From Acidicapsa dinghuensis (lineage in GTDB: Bacteria; Acidobacteriota; Terriglobia; Terriglobales; Acidobacteriaceae): a stretch of DNA of 64,000 nucleotides. The DNA is taken from positions 124,001-188,000 of the forward strand of contig NZ_JAGSYH010000001.1 in the NCBI RefSeq assembly GCF_025685685.1. The letters run 5' to 3'. Each line of letters begins with the position of its first letter. The stretch's first letter is position 1. Positions 1-7,616 of the stretch are shown here, piece after piece. The notes under the pieces are model-generated. The model saw only the letters and a list, made by a program, of their open reading frames with translations, did no database searches and had not been told where the DNA came from. The translations under genes were made by a program, and so were the position numbers.

Positions 1-2
1 CC

Positions 3-86
3 AGGCTTGATGCGGCCGCGATCAATATCACGCGGAAGAAGAAGGTTGCGAGGCAGGCGGCAAAGGAACTTCGCACCGGCACTTAG
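3..86 (+). CDS. C-terminal end of an unidentified protein (partial)
   Basis: An open frame enters from the left edge and stops with TAG at 84-86, leaving 27 residues that are rich in Ala, Lys and Arg and end in ELRTGT. The basic, helical character resembles the tail of a nucleic-acid-binding protein, but this is too short to name. It ends 21 bp before the tRNA gene. Confidence 0.45.
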   Translation, partial: RLDAAAINITRKKKVARQAAKELRTGT

Positions 87-107
87 CCTTATACTTAAGG
101 TGACCAT

Positions 108-455
108 GCGGGCGTGGCGAAATCGGCAGACGCACCGGACTTAAGCGCAACTTGAGTGCTCGTCGGGAAATCGGCGATGCAGAACTGCTCAAATTCGGGG
201 AACCCTTTGAAATGGCAACCCCGAGCCAAGCCCCGACGGAGAACTCCGGAGGGGAAGGTGTAGAGACTAGACGGGCAGCACCTACCGCCGAACGGCGACG
301 GACCGAACGGTTACGGTGAAGGTATAGTCCAGACCACAAAACTGTCGGAGCGTCCCTTGGACGCGTTCTCCGGCAGCGCGGCGAAAGCCGCAGATGGTAA
401 GAAAATCCGTTGGGGCGCAAGCCCCGTGAGGGTTCAAGTCCCTCCGCCCGCACCA
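108..455 (+). tRNA. tRNA-Leu(UAA) interrupted by a group I intron; 3' CCA encoded
   Basis: The 5' exon (108-142) starts with acceptor strand GCGGGCG, which pairs exactly with CGCCCGC at 445-451. The 3' exon (402-455) supplies the rest of the anticodon loop, a long class II variable arm (GGGGCGCAAGCCCC) and a T-arm with GGTTCAAGTCC, followed by discriminator A452 and CCA. Joining 142 to 402 gives an anticodon loop CTTAAAA with anticodon UAA. The outermost anticodon-stem pair (C/T) is mismatched. The split falls between U34 and A35, the insertion site of the well-known cyanobacterial and plastid tRNA-Leu(UAA) introns. tRNA-Leu genes are common integration sites, and the material to the right looks like accreted islands. 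Confidence 0.9.
143..401 (+). ncRNA. Group I self-splicing intron in tRNA-Leu(UAA)
   Basis: This 259-nt insert splits the tRNA anticodon. The 5' exon ends in ACTT and can pair with an internal guide GAGT at 154-157, giving the expected U-G wobble at the 5' splice site. The intron ends in G (401), the conserved omega-G. Core elements seen include GACTAGACGGG near 270-280 (P7 side) and AAGGTATAGTCC near 320-331 (P7/P3 side). Length and position match the subgroup IC3 introns of cyanobacterial tRNA-Leu. No homing endonuclease is encoded, so it is probably vertically inherited or passively transferred. Subgroup assignment is inferred from position and size. Confidence 0.88.
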
Positions 456-509
456 CACTTCTTAGGCGCTCAGGGATTAGTGCCAAAGACGCAACTTAAC
501 CTTGCTTCA

Positions 510-1148
510 TCAATATGCATTGTTAAGGTCGTCGAGCATTTGGTCAGCCGCCGTTGTCGCTATATCCAAGGCCTCAAGATAATCAGCAAGCCGCCCCATC
601 ATTTCTGAGAAGTGGCGAATATTAAACACATCGAGGTTCGCCGGCAGCGACGGATTACCATCTTTTGACGCCCAGTACCTGAAGGTCATGGAAATTGGGT
701 CTACCTCAGATAGTTGGCGGATATACTCGCGTGTGCCCTCTACGTCCGCGCTGTTTGGCTTCTCCCAGCCAACAGCTTCACAAATGCTTTCAAATATCGG
801 TTCCAGATCGTGCCAGAGCAGATCTAGTTTGTGTTTCCCGAGATGCTCACGCTCTTGGCTTGTCAGCTCACGCCTCAGAACGCCGGGTACACAATAAATG
901 ACTCTTTTCAGCGCTAGTTCGATATGATGTCGGTATAGGAAAACAATTGGATATGCCAGTGTGTTGCACTCGGCCTGATTGGCCATAGCGTATTGCACTA
1001 GGCGGTCAGCCGCGCGCCGATAGCCGAGCGTGTAGGCATTTGGAGCCGATCTCAGACGAGCATTACCCGGATCGTCTACTTGATCGCGCCGAAAAAGCCG
1101 ATCGCTCTTTTGGGGTCGAGGCGGTCGTAATGTGAAATCAAATGGCAT
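510..1148 (-). CDS. Helical HEPN-like hypothetical protein
   Basis: A 212-aa acidic, mainly helical protein. Residues around 65-80 (FLYRHHIELALK) followed by HKLDLLWHDL resemble the core of HEPN-superfamily helical bundles found in many defence and toxin-antitoxin proteins. The ribonuclease motif R-x(4-6)-H is not clearly present, so a catalytic role is not supported. It starts 17 bp downstream of the Sel1-repeat gene on the same strand, so the two are probably cotranscribed. It is the first gene beside the tRNA, an edge position often occupied by recent cargo. The family assignment is a weak inference. Confidence 0.5.
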   Translation of the reverse strand: MPFDFTLRPPRPQKSDRLFRRDQVDDPGNARLRSAPNAYTLGYRRAADRLVQYAMANQAECNTLAYPIVFLYRHHIELALKRVIYCVPGVLRRELTSQEREHLGKHKLDLLWHDLEPIFESICEAVGWEKPNSADVEGTREYIRQLSEVDPISMTFRYWASKDGNPSLPANLDVFNIRHFSEMMGRLADYLEALDIATTAADQMLDDLNNAY

Positions 1149-1165
1149 GGCTCGAATCGATGATG

Positions 1166-1978
1166 CTATTTGGGTTCCTTTCGACGTTCGAACCGCGTTG
1201 ATTCAATCATGCGACGCACATTGAACTCGAACTCATCCTCATCAGGAAGAGGCTCTGTGGAAAGGGTGTATCTACCCAGCGTCATGTTTATGCGCTTCAG
1301 TCCCCATTGCGCGTTCGTGTGTCCTTGCTCGGCGGCGAAGCTGAAGAATCGTGCCGCTTCTTCCAAATCCTGTTCGACACCATCGCCCTCTTCGAAAAGG
1401 AGACCCAGGTGAAATTGTGCCTCAGCGTCGCCCTGCTCTGCTGATCTTGAGAGCCACCTTGAGGCTTCCTGAGCGTCGCGCGGAACGCCGTTGAACCCGA
1501 CTGTGTACATTCTTCCCAGCGTGAATTGAGCATCCCGGTGTCCCTGCTCTGCAGCTTTGCGGCACCATTTTGCTGATTCGGCATGATCCACCGGAAATGC
1601 TTGGCCGTTACCATAGAGGACACCGAGGTGATACTGCGCGTCAGGGTGTCCCTTTTCTGCGGCGCTCAGATACCACTTAGCAGCTTCCCTCCAGTTCTTC
1701 GCCAATCCAATACCGTGCTCATACATTGTGCCGAGCTTGTCCTGGGCAGGTGGGAATCCCAGTTCGGCCCCCTTCCGAAACCATTTGGCTGCGGTTGGTG
1801 AATCCTGAGGGACGCCATGGCCATGGAGATAATGATGTCCGATGGCGTACGTTGCCTGCACATGAGCCGGATCGGTAGACACCACTCGCTCAAGACATTG
1901 GAAGCACTCTAGGTACTGCGATTGGTCGGTCAGCGTGAGTGCTCTATGATACCAATACTCAGCTGCGTTTTCGGTCAT
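1166..1978 (-). CDS. Sel1-repeat (TPR-like) protein
   Basis: A 270-aa protein made of an N-terminal TPR-like pair followed by about five Sel1-like repeats of roughly 36 residues. The repeated pattern is A-x2-G-x2-Y-x2-G-x-G-V-x-x-D-x2-E-A-x2-W, for example around residues 45-200. There is no signal peptide or transmembrane segment, so it is probably cytoplasmic. Sel1 repeats form a solenoid that binds proteins; some act in stress signalling or as adaptors. It precedes the 212-aa helical protein by 17 bp, suggesting a two-gene unit whose products may interact. No enzymatic domain is visible. Confidence 0.8.
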   Translation of the reverse strand: MTENAAEYWYHRALTLTDQSQYLECFQCLERVVSTDPAHVQATYAIGHHYLHGHGVPQDSPTAAKWFRKGAELGFPPAQDKLGTMYEHGIGLAKNWREAAKWYLSAAEKGHPDAQYHLGVLYGNGQAFPVDHAESAKWCRKAAEQGHRDAQFTLGRMYTVGFNGVPRDAQEASRWLSRSAEQGDAEAQFHLGLLFEEGDGVEQDLEEAARFFSFAAEQGHTNAQWGLKRINMTLGRYTLSTEPLPDEDEFEFNVRRMIESTRFERRKEPK

Positions 1979-2534
1979 GTCGGCTCCCTCGGCTTAGTAT
2001 TGCGGCGCACACTTTTCGAAGCACTGATGTTTACTGCGAGCTTGTCCGGGCTGAGAGAAGTATAGACAGCTTGCCCAGAAAACGACAGAGGCGGGCAATT
2101 CAACTCAGAATCGCAATTGAGTCACCGTCCTTCAGTTCAGCACTCCAAGAACATTCCAGCACTATTGCCTGATCCTTCACTATTGGCATCAAATCCGGTA
2201 TGAAGACCGGGTATAGCCAGCTCGTCGATGAATACGTGGATGCGGCTCTGGCGGAGCCGGTGGATTGCGATGCACTACGAATCTGCTGTTCTGTGTTCCA
2301 AGAGCCTGTTGTGTTGGAAACGAAACGCGAGGCGCCATGTTTCCGCCATGCCGTTCCGCTGTTTCCATGCCTCGAGGCGGAGTGTGAAACGCAATCGTTG
2401 GAGTTCAGTGCGGCATACTGCCACCGACACAACGCGCGCGCACGCCAGTGAGGATCATCAGTTGAAACATCGAGCCGGTATTGCCGGACGTAAGCAGCTT
2501 CGGCCAAACTGCGATAGATCGTTACCGAGAGCAT
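1979..2534. other. Intergenic stretch without a supportable gene
   Basis: Between the divergent Sel1-repeat gene and the next rightward gene. Overlapping open frames exist on both strands, but none shows a recognisable domain, a good ribosome-binding site or consistent coding character. It may contain a decayed gene and the promoters of both flanking genes. Confidence 0.4.
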
Positions 2535-3602
2535 ATGAGCGAAACCGCATCGAGAACCGCTTGGGCTATATACCTCGTTGGCCACGGACCTCTGCGCGAA
2601 CCGAGGCCGATCGAACTCCAACGGATGCGAATTGAGCGATACCAATCACTGCTTGGATCGAAGGATGAATTCCGCCTAGTTTTGGGGGATTGCTATACCT
2701 ACATTGACCTGAACTATCCACGCTCGAAGCCGCTTTATCCCCGTGATGATTTTCCGCAATTGCGTAAACTGCTCGCAGACCTCGAAAGGCACTCGATCGG
2801 CTTAGTTCTCATCGATTTGCAAGAGACCTTCGGCATCTCGGAGTCATACTCTTGGATTCGCCACACCTTAACCAACGCGGGCGTACGAGTGGTGAACGCA
2901 TTTTATGATTCGGAAGACGTCCTTGCTGAAAGCATTGCGGCGCAATATCGAGGCCAAGCCCATCTCCAAGAAATTGATGATGGCTCAGATTTCGTGAATT
3001 TCTTTCCAGCCCTCAGTGCTGCGATTGGCAGGGCGGCTCTAGCCCCCGGACTTCGGCTTGGCGAAAGGAGGAACCAGCAGTTCGAAGCAGCGGAGAAGCA
3101 TTTCTATCGCATCGGCCAACGGAGCCCTTATTCAGCAGGGAGAGAACCATTCATTCAAGAAGATCTCACGGACGAATGGTTTCGGCGAGTTCACGAGATC
3201 CGCGCGAAGGAGCGCACTGAAAGACGTGAGTGCGAGCAGCTTTACCGGCTCGCTCCTCGTATGCCCGGTTTGCTCCTCGATGAAGACTTGCATCTTCTCT
3301 CAGAAGTTCGGAACGCTGAGGAATTTGCGAAGGCCGAAGAACGCGTAAATCAGCTCGGCCTAGCGAAAGTAGTAGAGGGCCGGAACAATAGCTACGTCTT
3401 CCACGGAGATGGATTTGACGTGTACGCTGACATACGGTTTAAGCCGAAAATTCGGTTCTACATCTACAGGTTACCCAAACAAGCGAAAGCGAGCAGCAGG
3501 AGCAGAGTTTATTTCGAGCTGCATGATCGCCTCACTCGTGACATGGCTGAAAAATGGCGCACTGCGCTTGGGACAGCGATGAGGCGCAACACCGATAAGT
3601 AA
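2535..3602 (+). CDS. Protein with degenerate serine-recombinase-like N-terminus
   Basis: A 355-aa protein. The ATG at 2535 gives the start MSETASRTAWAIYLV; the frame is open further upstream but without homology-like sequence. The first 130 residues follow the layout of a resolvase catalytic domain: beta strand AWAIYLV, a YIDLN segment, then FPQLRKLLADLERHSIGLVLI and a GVRVVNAF strand. The catalytic serine expected after the first strand is absent (YLVGHGP), so it is probably not an active recombinase. The C-terminal half is charged and helical and matches nothing I recognise. This is an inference from pattern only. Confidence 0.5.
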   Translation: MSETASRTAWAIYLVGHGPLREPRPIELQRMRIERYQSLLGSKDEFRLVLGDCYTYIDLNYPRSKPLYPRDDFPQLRKLLADLERHSIGLVLIDLQETFGISESYSWIRHTLTNAGVRVVNAFYDSEDVLAESIAAQYRGQAHLQEIDDGSDFVNFFPALSAAIGRAALAPGLRLGERRNQQFEAAEKHFYRIGQRSPYSAGREPFIQEDLTDEWFRRVHEIRAKERTERRECEQLYRLAPRMPGLLLDEDLHLLSEVRNAEEFAKAEERVNQLGLAKVVEGRNNSYVFHGDGFDVYADIRFKPKIRFYIYRLPKQAKASSRSRVYFELHDRLTRDMAEKWRTALGTAMRRNTDK

Positions 3603-3665
3603 AAGAAATGCGGAGCTGGTGCTCCCCAAGTGATTTGAAGGCACCGTTCAAGTTGCTCTTAGTGA

Positions 3666-3699
3666 AAGTGGCAGCCTGCTGACTATCAGGCCGCCACTT
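3666..3699. terminator. Possible bidirectional terminator hairpin
   Basis: A 13-bp stem (3666-3678 with 3687-3699, one G-T type mismatch) around an 8-nt loop, lying between convergent genes ending at 3602 and 3735. No strong T-run follows on the plus strand, so the terminator role is tentative. Confidence 0.45.
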
Positions 3700-3734
3700 G
3701 AAGAGGGCACATTTTGGTAGGCTGTGATTCCAAC

Positions 3735-5624
3735 TCAGTGAGAGATGATCTCGGCTTCTTGTGAAGCCTGGGTTACGGTTTCGGAGTTTGAACACGCCCA
3801 TTCTTTGGCGCATCTGGATGCAGCAAGCTGTTCGATTGGAACGAACTGACGATTGGCGAAAATGCGGTGTCGGCCACGTTCTTTATGCCACTTGGCTAAA
3901 GACGGAGCGCAACGCACTGCTTCGACAATCTGGCGCCAGCCACCGGCATTCTTAAACGCAAATGCAACTTCCGCGCCGACAAAACGCGTAGGATCTAGGC
4001 CTGCATCTGCGACGACCGCCGTCGATGTCTCGAGATTCGGCAGTTCATAGTTGAATAGATCTTGGAACCACATTCCGCCAATGAACATGATGCCCCACCG
4101 GTCATTGTCATAAAGTCGTGTCGACCACAAATCACTTCCAACGGATGCAGTCCGAACCATGCATTGCTGGAACACATGAAACAAATCAATTGCACGGAGG
4201 TCTTTCGGAGCCTTGGAAACATCGAGGTTCCTCAAGACCGAGAAAAGCGCTTGCGCTCGTGAGAGTAAGGGGCCGCGGGCAGCGTCGATAATTTGTTCGA
4301 GGTCTCCTAGGAATTGTTCAACGTTAAAAAACGATCCAATCGGATGCCATTCTCCGGTCTCCCGATTCACGATGATTGCACTAAATACAGCAGAGTCGGG
4401 ATGGGAATTTACAACAACCGCTCCTCGGTCACGATTTGGTTGGAGCATGTCCGCAAAAGTACTAAAGACACTGTAACTGGCCATCGGCCACCAGTCGCGG
4501 AGCGGTTCCCAGTTGACTTCAGTCTGTATTTGAAGATCGCTGGCAAGCTGTGACAGTGTGTACCGCTTCCGATACCTGGTCTCGTTATCGACTTCTTCAT
4601 CTCGCCCTGAAAACATGATTGGTTGGAACAGGACGCCAAAAATGCTGCCGCTGTTCTTGGTGGCGAATTCAACGATCGATCCGAGTGCGTCATTGTTCAC
4701 CCCGTTTATCACCGTGACTTGCAGTGTGACCCGCATGCCCGCCGCGTTGATGTTTTCAATTGCTTTCAGCTTGACATCAACGTAATTGGCGATGCCGCGG
4801 TGGGCATTTTTCTCTTCGGTCATTCCGTCTATTTGAAGGAATACGCCATGCAGGCCAGCTGCACGAGCGGCGCGTGCGAATTCAACGTCTTCGGCGAATC
4901 TAATGCCATTTGTTGCGACGTGCAGCCGCTTCAGCCCAATGCTGTTTGCATACTCAACTGCCGGAAGAAAGTGCGGAGAAATAGTTGGCTCTCCGCCAGA
5001 GAAGAGTATGTTGAACTCCCGCTTCGGTCGAACAGATGCGACATGGTCCAATAGGGCTTTGATTTCCGGCAAATCAGGCTCATATACATGATCCAATTGA
5101 TTTGCGTCCATGAAGCAAGGGCTACACTTCATATTGCAGCGCGTCGTCAAATCGACCAAGACGTAGGAGCCGCGACCATAACGAACAGCGTGGATGCCAT
5201 GTGCGTCTGTATCGGATCGTTCGTAGTCACATCCAGGGTAAAGACGCTCCATTTTCCAAAAGAACTGCGCGTCCGACGCGAGCACGTCCTCGAGCGGCCC
5301 GTGACGATCGCAGGATTTGCGTAGGAGAACTCTACCTGCTTCTTCCAAAACCTCAGCTTCTACGGCTGCGGTTTCATCTGTCAGGCTATGTTCAGGCAGG
5401 CCGTTATGAAGAATGTCATTCCGAATTTCGAGCAGGCATTTCGGACAAACCGAGCGGGTCCAACGTGGACCGAGAGGCGGGAAAGTGCGTTCTTTTTTCT
5501 TTCGGAGTGGGGAGTTTGACCAACTAGGTGTTGGCAGTTGGGATTCGGGCAGGGATTTGTTGACAAACTGTGCTGCGGACCACGCAGCACTCGCCGCTTT
5601 TGAGGAGACATGAAGGATGCTCAT
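3735..5624 (-). CDS. Radical SAM protein of the Tes/Mss-like (COG1964) type
   Basis: A 629-aa enzyme. An N-terminal cysteine module has CPKC at residues 60-63 and a C-x2-H at 105-108. The radical SAM cluster motif C-x3-C-x2-C is at 163, 167 and 170 (TTRCNMKCSPC), followed by the SAM-binding FSGGEPT strand. This architecture matches the family that contains the archaeal tetraether lipid synthase Tes and the bacterial Mss proteins that join fatty-acid tails of membrane-spanning lipids. Acidobacteria make such lipids (iso-diabolic acid). The homology is from recognised motifs; the substrate is inferred. The long basic N-terminus before residue 50 may indicate a later non-ATG start. It is not in an operon with any lipid gene here. 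Confidence 0.72.
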   Translation of the reverse strand: MSILHVSSKAASAAWSAAQFVNKSLPESQLPTPSWSNSPLRKKKERTFPPLGPRWTRSVCPKCLLEIRNDILHNGLPEHSLTDETAAVEAEVLEEAGRVLLRKSCDRHGPLEDVLASDAQFFWKMERLYPGCDYERSDTDAHGIHAVRYGRGSYVLVDLTTRCNMKCSPCFMDANQLDHVYEPDLPEIKALLDHVASVRPKREFNILFSGGEPTISPHFLPAVEYANSIGLKRLHVATNGIRFAEDVEFARAARAAGLHGVFLQIDGMTEEKNAHRGIANYVDVKLKAIENINAAGMRVTLQVTVINGVNNDALGSIVEFATKNSGSIFGVLFQPIMFSGRDEEVDNETRYRKRYTLSQLASDLQIQTEVNWEPLRDWWPMASYSVFSTFADMLQPNRDRGAVVVNSHPDSAVFSAIIVNRETGEWHPIGSFFNVEQFLGDLEQIIDAARGPLLSRAQALFSVLRNLDVSKAPKDLRAIDLFHVFQQCMVRTASVGSDLWSTRLYDNDRWGIMFIGGMWFQDLFNYELPNLETSTAVVADAGLDPTRFVGAEVAFAFKNAGGWRQIVEAVRCAPSLAKWHKERGRHRIFANRQFVPIEQLAASRCAKEWACSNSETVTQASQEAEIISH

Positions 5625-5980
5625 CGGGGGAATGTCCTCGCTTGTGGGATGGTCTTAGCTTGTCTCACCTCTTGCTTTTGCTTGGATTGTCTCGTTCGCG
5701 AATGCGAGCTGCTGATGTGAATCGTACTGCAGGCAAGCCCGCGTCGACGCGTGCATATGACTCTATCATTTGTGCGGTCGAAATTGCGAGTTGAGCCTCA
5801 TGGCTGCTTGTAGGCCCAAAGAACTCGTTGGTACAGGGGCAACCGTCTATCCACCGGGCACCAACAGGTACCCGATTGACAACGGATTCAGAGGATCGGA
5901 CTCTGTATCAAACAGGGGTGCGGCATGAGCGCGGTTTTTGGCGCATCGCGGCCCAACTTCATTGTCGCGAGTCTGCCGTT

Positions 5981-6259
5981 ATGTCCGATTCTCTTCAGCT
6001 TCGTCATCTCAGATTTGTTGTTGCCATCGCAGATGAAGGTAGCTTTTCTCGCGCTGCGGATCGGCTCGATTTGCGACAGTCGCACGTGAGTAGGACCATA
6101 AAGATGCTCGAAGAGCAACTTGGTTTTCAGATCTTTCTGCGCAAACAATGGACAACAATAAGCCCTACGCCGGCTGGAACACTTCTCGTAGAGTACGCGC
6201 GAGATGCGATCAAAGAGCACGACGAAACCATTCTTCAAATCCGCGAATGTGAACAGTAG
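5981..6259 (+). pseudogene. LysR-family regulator, N-terminal HTH fragment only
   Basis: From ATG 5981 the frame encodes 92 residues with the classic LysR winged-HTH: LRHLRFVVAIADEGSFSRAA, then LRQSHVSRTIKMLEEQLG and LLVEYARDAI. LysR regulators are about 300 residues, with an effector domain after the linker helix. Here the frame stops at 6259 just after the linker helix, and no effector-domain sequence was found in any frame of the following 370 bp. It is therefore a truncated relic, although a lone DNA-binding fragment could still be expressed. Confidence 0.7.
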
Positions 6260-6632
6260 ACGGGCCAGGTCAAATCCGCTTGGAACACGTTTGGCGACAT
6301 TCAGTATCAAGTCATTCCAAACAGTGTCGGGTGAGACTACTTGCTACCATCTGCTGGCGGCTTTGGATCACGAACTACGGCAACAATGGCAAACCCAATT
6401 CCTTCAGGAAGGCATTGTGCTTATTTCTCGCTTCGGCTATGTGTCAGTATCCCGCGCAAGTCACGATGTAACCGTATTTGCCGATGACTATGCACGGCTA
6501 GGCCATATGCTTGGAGCGCAATTGAGCAAGACGTCGGCCCGCCGAGTTTGTTCACCCTACTCCGACAACTCAAGCTATCGGCAATGCGCTCTGACGATGC
6601 ACGACACGGATTCGTCTGCAGAGGACGGTCCA
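6260..6632. other. Gene-poor stretch after the LysR fragment
   Basis: Plus-strand frames continue past the LysR stop but show no LysR effector domain or other recognisable domain. Probably degraded sequence at the left edge of the Dnd island. Confidence 0.4.
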
Positions 6633-7610
6633 CTACGTTGAAGCGCGAGCTCGATCATCCCAGATCCGCCTCACGACCTCGCGCCCATAGAACCTATGAG
6701 TCGCGTACGGATCATGTTGACCGCAAAAAACATGGAGATTGCATGGATTGGGTGATCCACGATGATCGCTGGGTGCTATGAAGAGTTCTGCATTGGTAAC
6801 ATCTGCCGAGCAGCCTGAATGAAATTCGCACTTCCCGCGAGTCGCCAAAAGGCGAACAGTCCAAAAGGGGTGGGGGAGCTCGTGCCACGTATGTGGACCT
6901 AACGTATATGAACAGCGGGGCGCCCGGGCATCAGCGTCGTAGATCGACGTGCGGGCGCCTTTACTCTTATTACACCAACCGCACGCAAGGGCTAAGTTGT
7001 CTTTTCCGCCGCCCCCACTGGCTACCGGAAGTTTATGTTCCACTTCGATGCTAATGTCGCGTGAGGATAGGCCGCGGGGCATGAGAATATCAACGAATTC
7101 GAGAGGATCGAGCAGAATTCCACTGCGTTTCTTCAAGAATCTATCAATAGCGTCCTTGCCGAAGGCGAACCCACAGATCCAACATCTCGGTTTGTCTCCA
7201 GAGTCGTCGATGAGCTCCTGTTTCTCGGCGAGTGTAGCGTGCGTCCGTCCCAACTGTCGTTGGCGCGTGACTTCCGCCATAATGTGAATCGCAAGTTGTT
7301 CAGTCAGCTTCATTCGCTCTGGCTCTGGCTCATGCGAAAAGATCAAATTGACACGAGAAAACGTGTCAGCCATGATGTCCACAATGGTTTTTGTTTCATC
7401 CCTGACATAGTGCAGTGGATTACAAAGTCCTTCTGTGAACCAGCGAAACCAGAGTGCAAATATGTCGGCTCGCAAGACCGTGTCGTTTCGGCAAAGCAGT
7501 TCATCAGGGAATGCATTTGCCGAAATCGTTAACAAGTCGCTCATGCGCCAGATACTTGCTGGTCCATGAGGTGTGCTCGTCAGGTATTGATTGATTCGTT
7601 CCAGTGACAC
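6633..7610 (-). CDS. HNH endonuclease, candidate phosphorothioation-linked effector
   Basis: A 325-aa protein with a zinc-bound HNH nuclease fold. CWIC is at residues 143-146, the catalytic-type H192 sits in IEVEHKLP, N205 follows, and CGWC is at 210-213. The N-terminal 130 residues are helical and unassigned; the C-terminal 100 residues hold further Cys and His, including a CEFHSGC motif. HNH enzymes of this kind nick or cut DNA in phage defence and restriction. The ATG lies 6 bp after the stop of the DGQHR gene, so dndA, the DGQHR gene and this gene are probably one operon. A role in cutting DNA that lacks, or carries, phosphorothioates is inferred from context. Confidence 0.78.
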   Translation of the reverse strand: MSLERINQYLTSTPHGPASIWRMSDLLTISANAFPDELLCRNDTVLRADIFALWFRWFTEGLCNPLHYVRDETKTIVDIMADTFSRVNLIFSHEPEPERMKLTEQLAIHIMAEVTRQRQLGRTHATLAEKQELIDDSGDKPRCWICGFAFGKDAIDRFLKKRSGILLDPLEFVDILMPRGLSSRDISIEVEHKLPVASGGGGKDNLALACGWCNKSKGARTSIYDADARAPRCSYTLGPHTWHELPHPFWTVRLLATRGKCEFHSGCSADVTNAELFIAPSDHRGSPNPCNLHVFCGQHDPYATHRFYGREVVRRIWDDRARAST

Positions 7611-7616
7611 GGACGC

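Noticed and set aside
510..1148. Active HEPN ribonuclease
   Set aside because: The R-x(4-6)-H motif could not be placed; only a weak helical resemblance remains.
2100..2645. Minus-strand 181-codon open frame overlapping the resolvase-like gene
   Set aside because: No domain, no ribosome-binding site, and it conflicts with the better-supported rightward gene.
6204..6641. Plus-strand 145-codon frame after the LysR fragment
   Set aside because: Tested as a frameshifted LysR effector domain, but no matching pattern was seen.
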